A stretch of 64,000 nucleotides of DNA, taken from Calliphora vicina. Lineage: Eukaryota; Arthropoda; Insecta; Diptera; Calliphoridae. Under the pieces are notes generated by a model, which saw nothing but the letters and a program-made list of their open reading frames with translations, was not told where the DNA came from and ran no database searches. The stretch lies in contig NW_027052566.1 in the NCBI RefSeq assembly GCF_958450345.1, positions 1 to 64,000 of the forward strand, read 5' to 3'. The position numbers were made by a program, and so were the translations under genes. How positions within the stretch are numbered: the first letter of the stretch is position 1; each line of letters begins with the position of its first letter. Shown here in pieces: positions 62,501 through 64,000 of the stretch.

Positions 62501-64000
62501 GACTTCATATAAATCGCAATTTTAAAAGGCCATAAAGAGCTAGGAAGCTATTTATTTTTAAATTTGGATTGCATGAGATTGTAGCTTTCTAACAAGGTAT
62601 AACTTAAGTAGCTAGCATAAACAGTACCCGATATATATGCGGGTATATCGGACATTTTTCGCAAAATGTCCCAAAATTACACCAGTTTTTAACGACTTCA
62701 TATTAATCGAAATTTTAAAAGGCCCTAAAGAGCTAGGAAGCTAATTTTTTTTATATTTGGATTGCATGAGATTGTACCTTTCTAACAAGGTATAACTTAA
62801 GTAGCTAGCATAAATAGTACCCGATATATATGCAGGTATATCGGAAATTTTTCGAAAAATGTCCCAAAATTACCCCAGTTTTTAACGACTTCATATAAAT
62901 CGCAATTCTAAAGGCCCCTAAAGAGCTAGGAAGCTAATTATTTTTAAATTTGGATTGCATGAGATTGTAGCTTTCTAACAAGGTATAATTTAAGTAGCTA
63001 GCATAAATAGTACCCGATATATATGCGGGTATATCAGACATTTTTCGAAAAATGTCCCAAAATTACCCCAGTTTTTAACGACTTCATATAAATCGCAATT
63101 TTAAAGGCCGCTAAAGACCTAAGAATTGCATGAGATTGTAGCTTTCTAACAAGGTATAACTTAAGTAGCTAGCATAAACAGTACCCGATATATATGCGGG
63201 TATATCGGACATTTTTCGAAAAATGTCACAAAATTACCCCAGTTTTTAACGACTTCATATAAATCGCAATTCTAAAGGCCGCTAAAGAGCTAGGAAACTC
63301 TTTAGCGGCCTTTAGAATAGGAAACTCAGATTGTAGCTTTCTAACAAGGTATAACTTAAGTAGCTAGCATAAATAGTACCCGATATATATGCAGGTATAA
63401 TTTAAGTAGCTAGCATAAATAGTACCCGATATATATGCGGGTATATCAGAAATTTTTCGAAAAATGTCCCAAAATTACCCCAGTTTTTAATGACTTCATA
63501 CAAATCGTAATTCTAAAGGCCGATAAAGAGCTAGGAAACTCATTTTTTTATATTTGGATTGCAAGAGATTGTAGCTTTCTAACAAGGTATAACTTAAGTA
63601 GCTAGCATAAACAGTACCCGATATATATGCGGGTATATCGGACATTTTTCGAAAAATGTCACAAAATTACCCCAGTTTTTAACGACTTCATATAAATCGT
63701 AATTCTAAAGGCCGATAAAGAGCTAGGAAGCTAATTATTTTTAAATTTGGATTGCATGAGATTGTAGCTTTCTAACAAGGTATAACTTAAGTAGCTAGCA
63801 TAAACAGTACCCGATATATATGCGGGTATATCGGACATTTTTCGAAAAATGTCCCAAAATTACCCCAGTTTTTAACGACTTCATATAAATCGCAATTTTA
63901 AAGGCCGCTAAAGACCTAAGAATTGCATGAGATTGTAGCTTTCTAACAAGGTATAATTTAAGTAGCTAGCATAAATAGTACCCGATATATATGCGGGTAT
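56531..64000. repeat. Higher-order repeat of about 1.6 kb, four-plus copies
   Basis: The phase mark GAGATTGTAG after the GCAAGAG or GGGAGAG join falls at 57003, 58632, 60261, 61998 and 63565, spacing 1629, 1629, 1737 and 1567 bp. The first two units share the join TGCAGGTATAATTTAAG or the 16-bp doubled string ATTTGGATTGCATGAG (57183-57214, repeated at 58812-58843). The TGCAGGTATAATTTAAG join is at 58581, 60210, 61823 and 63390. The block opens with an irregular join (AAGTAGCCAGTTTTTAACG) near 56532. The window ends inside a unit, so the array continues. Confidence 0.88.
63269..63318. repeat. Fold-back inverted repeat, 21-bp arms, 8-nt spacer
   Basis: Positions 63269-63289 (starting ATTCTAAAGG and ending GCTAAAGAG) are followed by the spacer CTAGGAAA (63290-63297) and an exact reverse complement at 63298-63318. 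The second arm is opposite in orientation to the rest of the array. After it the sequence resumes AGGAAACTCAGATTGTAGC, skipping the A/T-rich and TTTGGATTGC blocks. It is the only inverted satellite segment I found in the window. Confidence 0.9.

Noticed and set aside
1..64000. CRISPR array
   Set aside because: The repeating unit is the whole 193-bp monomer with no unique spacers, and the window is eukaryotic.
9769..64000. A hidden gene or undescribed coding system in the right array
   Set aside because: I read through both strands by monomer and found only satellite variants, irregular joins and one small filler; no long frame, splice-like structure or RNA gene stands out.

Overview
The window is almost entirely one AT-rich tandem satellite DNA (monomer about 193 bp; roughly 310-320 monomers, nearly all in the same orientation) interrupted by a single full-length Ty1/copia-type LTR retrotransposon at 5389-9768. 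There is no other protein-coding gene, RNA gene, CRISPR array or bacterial-type operon that I can support. It is a nuclear eukaryotic genome, most likely centromeric, pericentromeric or other constitutive heterochromatin. The retrotransposon's primer-binding site matches the initiator-tRNA anticodon region, as in Drosophila copia. This points towards an insect or other arthropod host, but the satellite is not one I recognise and the species cannot be named.

Layout. 1-5388: satellite with a 3.4 kb tandem segmental duplication. 5389-9768: copia element, transcribed leftwards, with two 193-bp LTRs that look identical, 5-bp target duplications (AAAAT), a PBS, a polypurine tract and one uninterrupted gag-pol frame. 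9769-about 38.3 kb: satellite, first subfamily, with nested repeats at offsets of 965, 1064, 1905, 1759, 3070 and about 7560 bp. About 38.4-64.0 kb: satellite, second subfamily, recognisable by variants such as GCAAGAG in place of GCATGAG. It includes an 8-monomer higher-order repeat of 1458 bp (about 41.3-49.6 kb), blocks repeated at 3358/2974 and 1276 bp, and a higher-order repeat of about 1.6 kb from 57 kb to the end.

Monomers come in a full-length form (191-194 bp) and shortened forms of 171, 130-131 and 100 bp, which recur at fixed places within the higher-order repeats. Each full monomer holds a short ACCCG/CGGGT hairpin followed by a perfect or near-perfect 22-bp palindrome centred on TTCGAA. 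The copia element inserted in the right arm of one of these palindromes. Because an empty version of the same site survives about 3.6 kb of satellite to the left, the insertion is younger than the local duplication.

The retrotransposon proteins (Gag, protease, integrase, reverse transcriptase, RNase H) form a complete mobility kit for that element alone. The satellite itself shows no sign of coding for protein; short open frames in it are by-products of monomer truncation.
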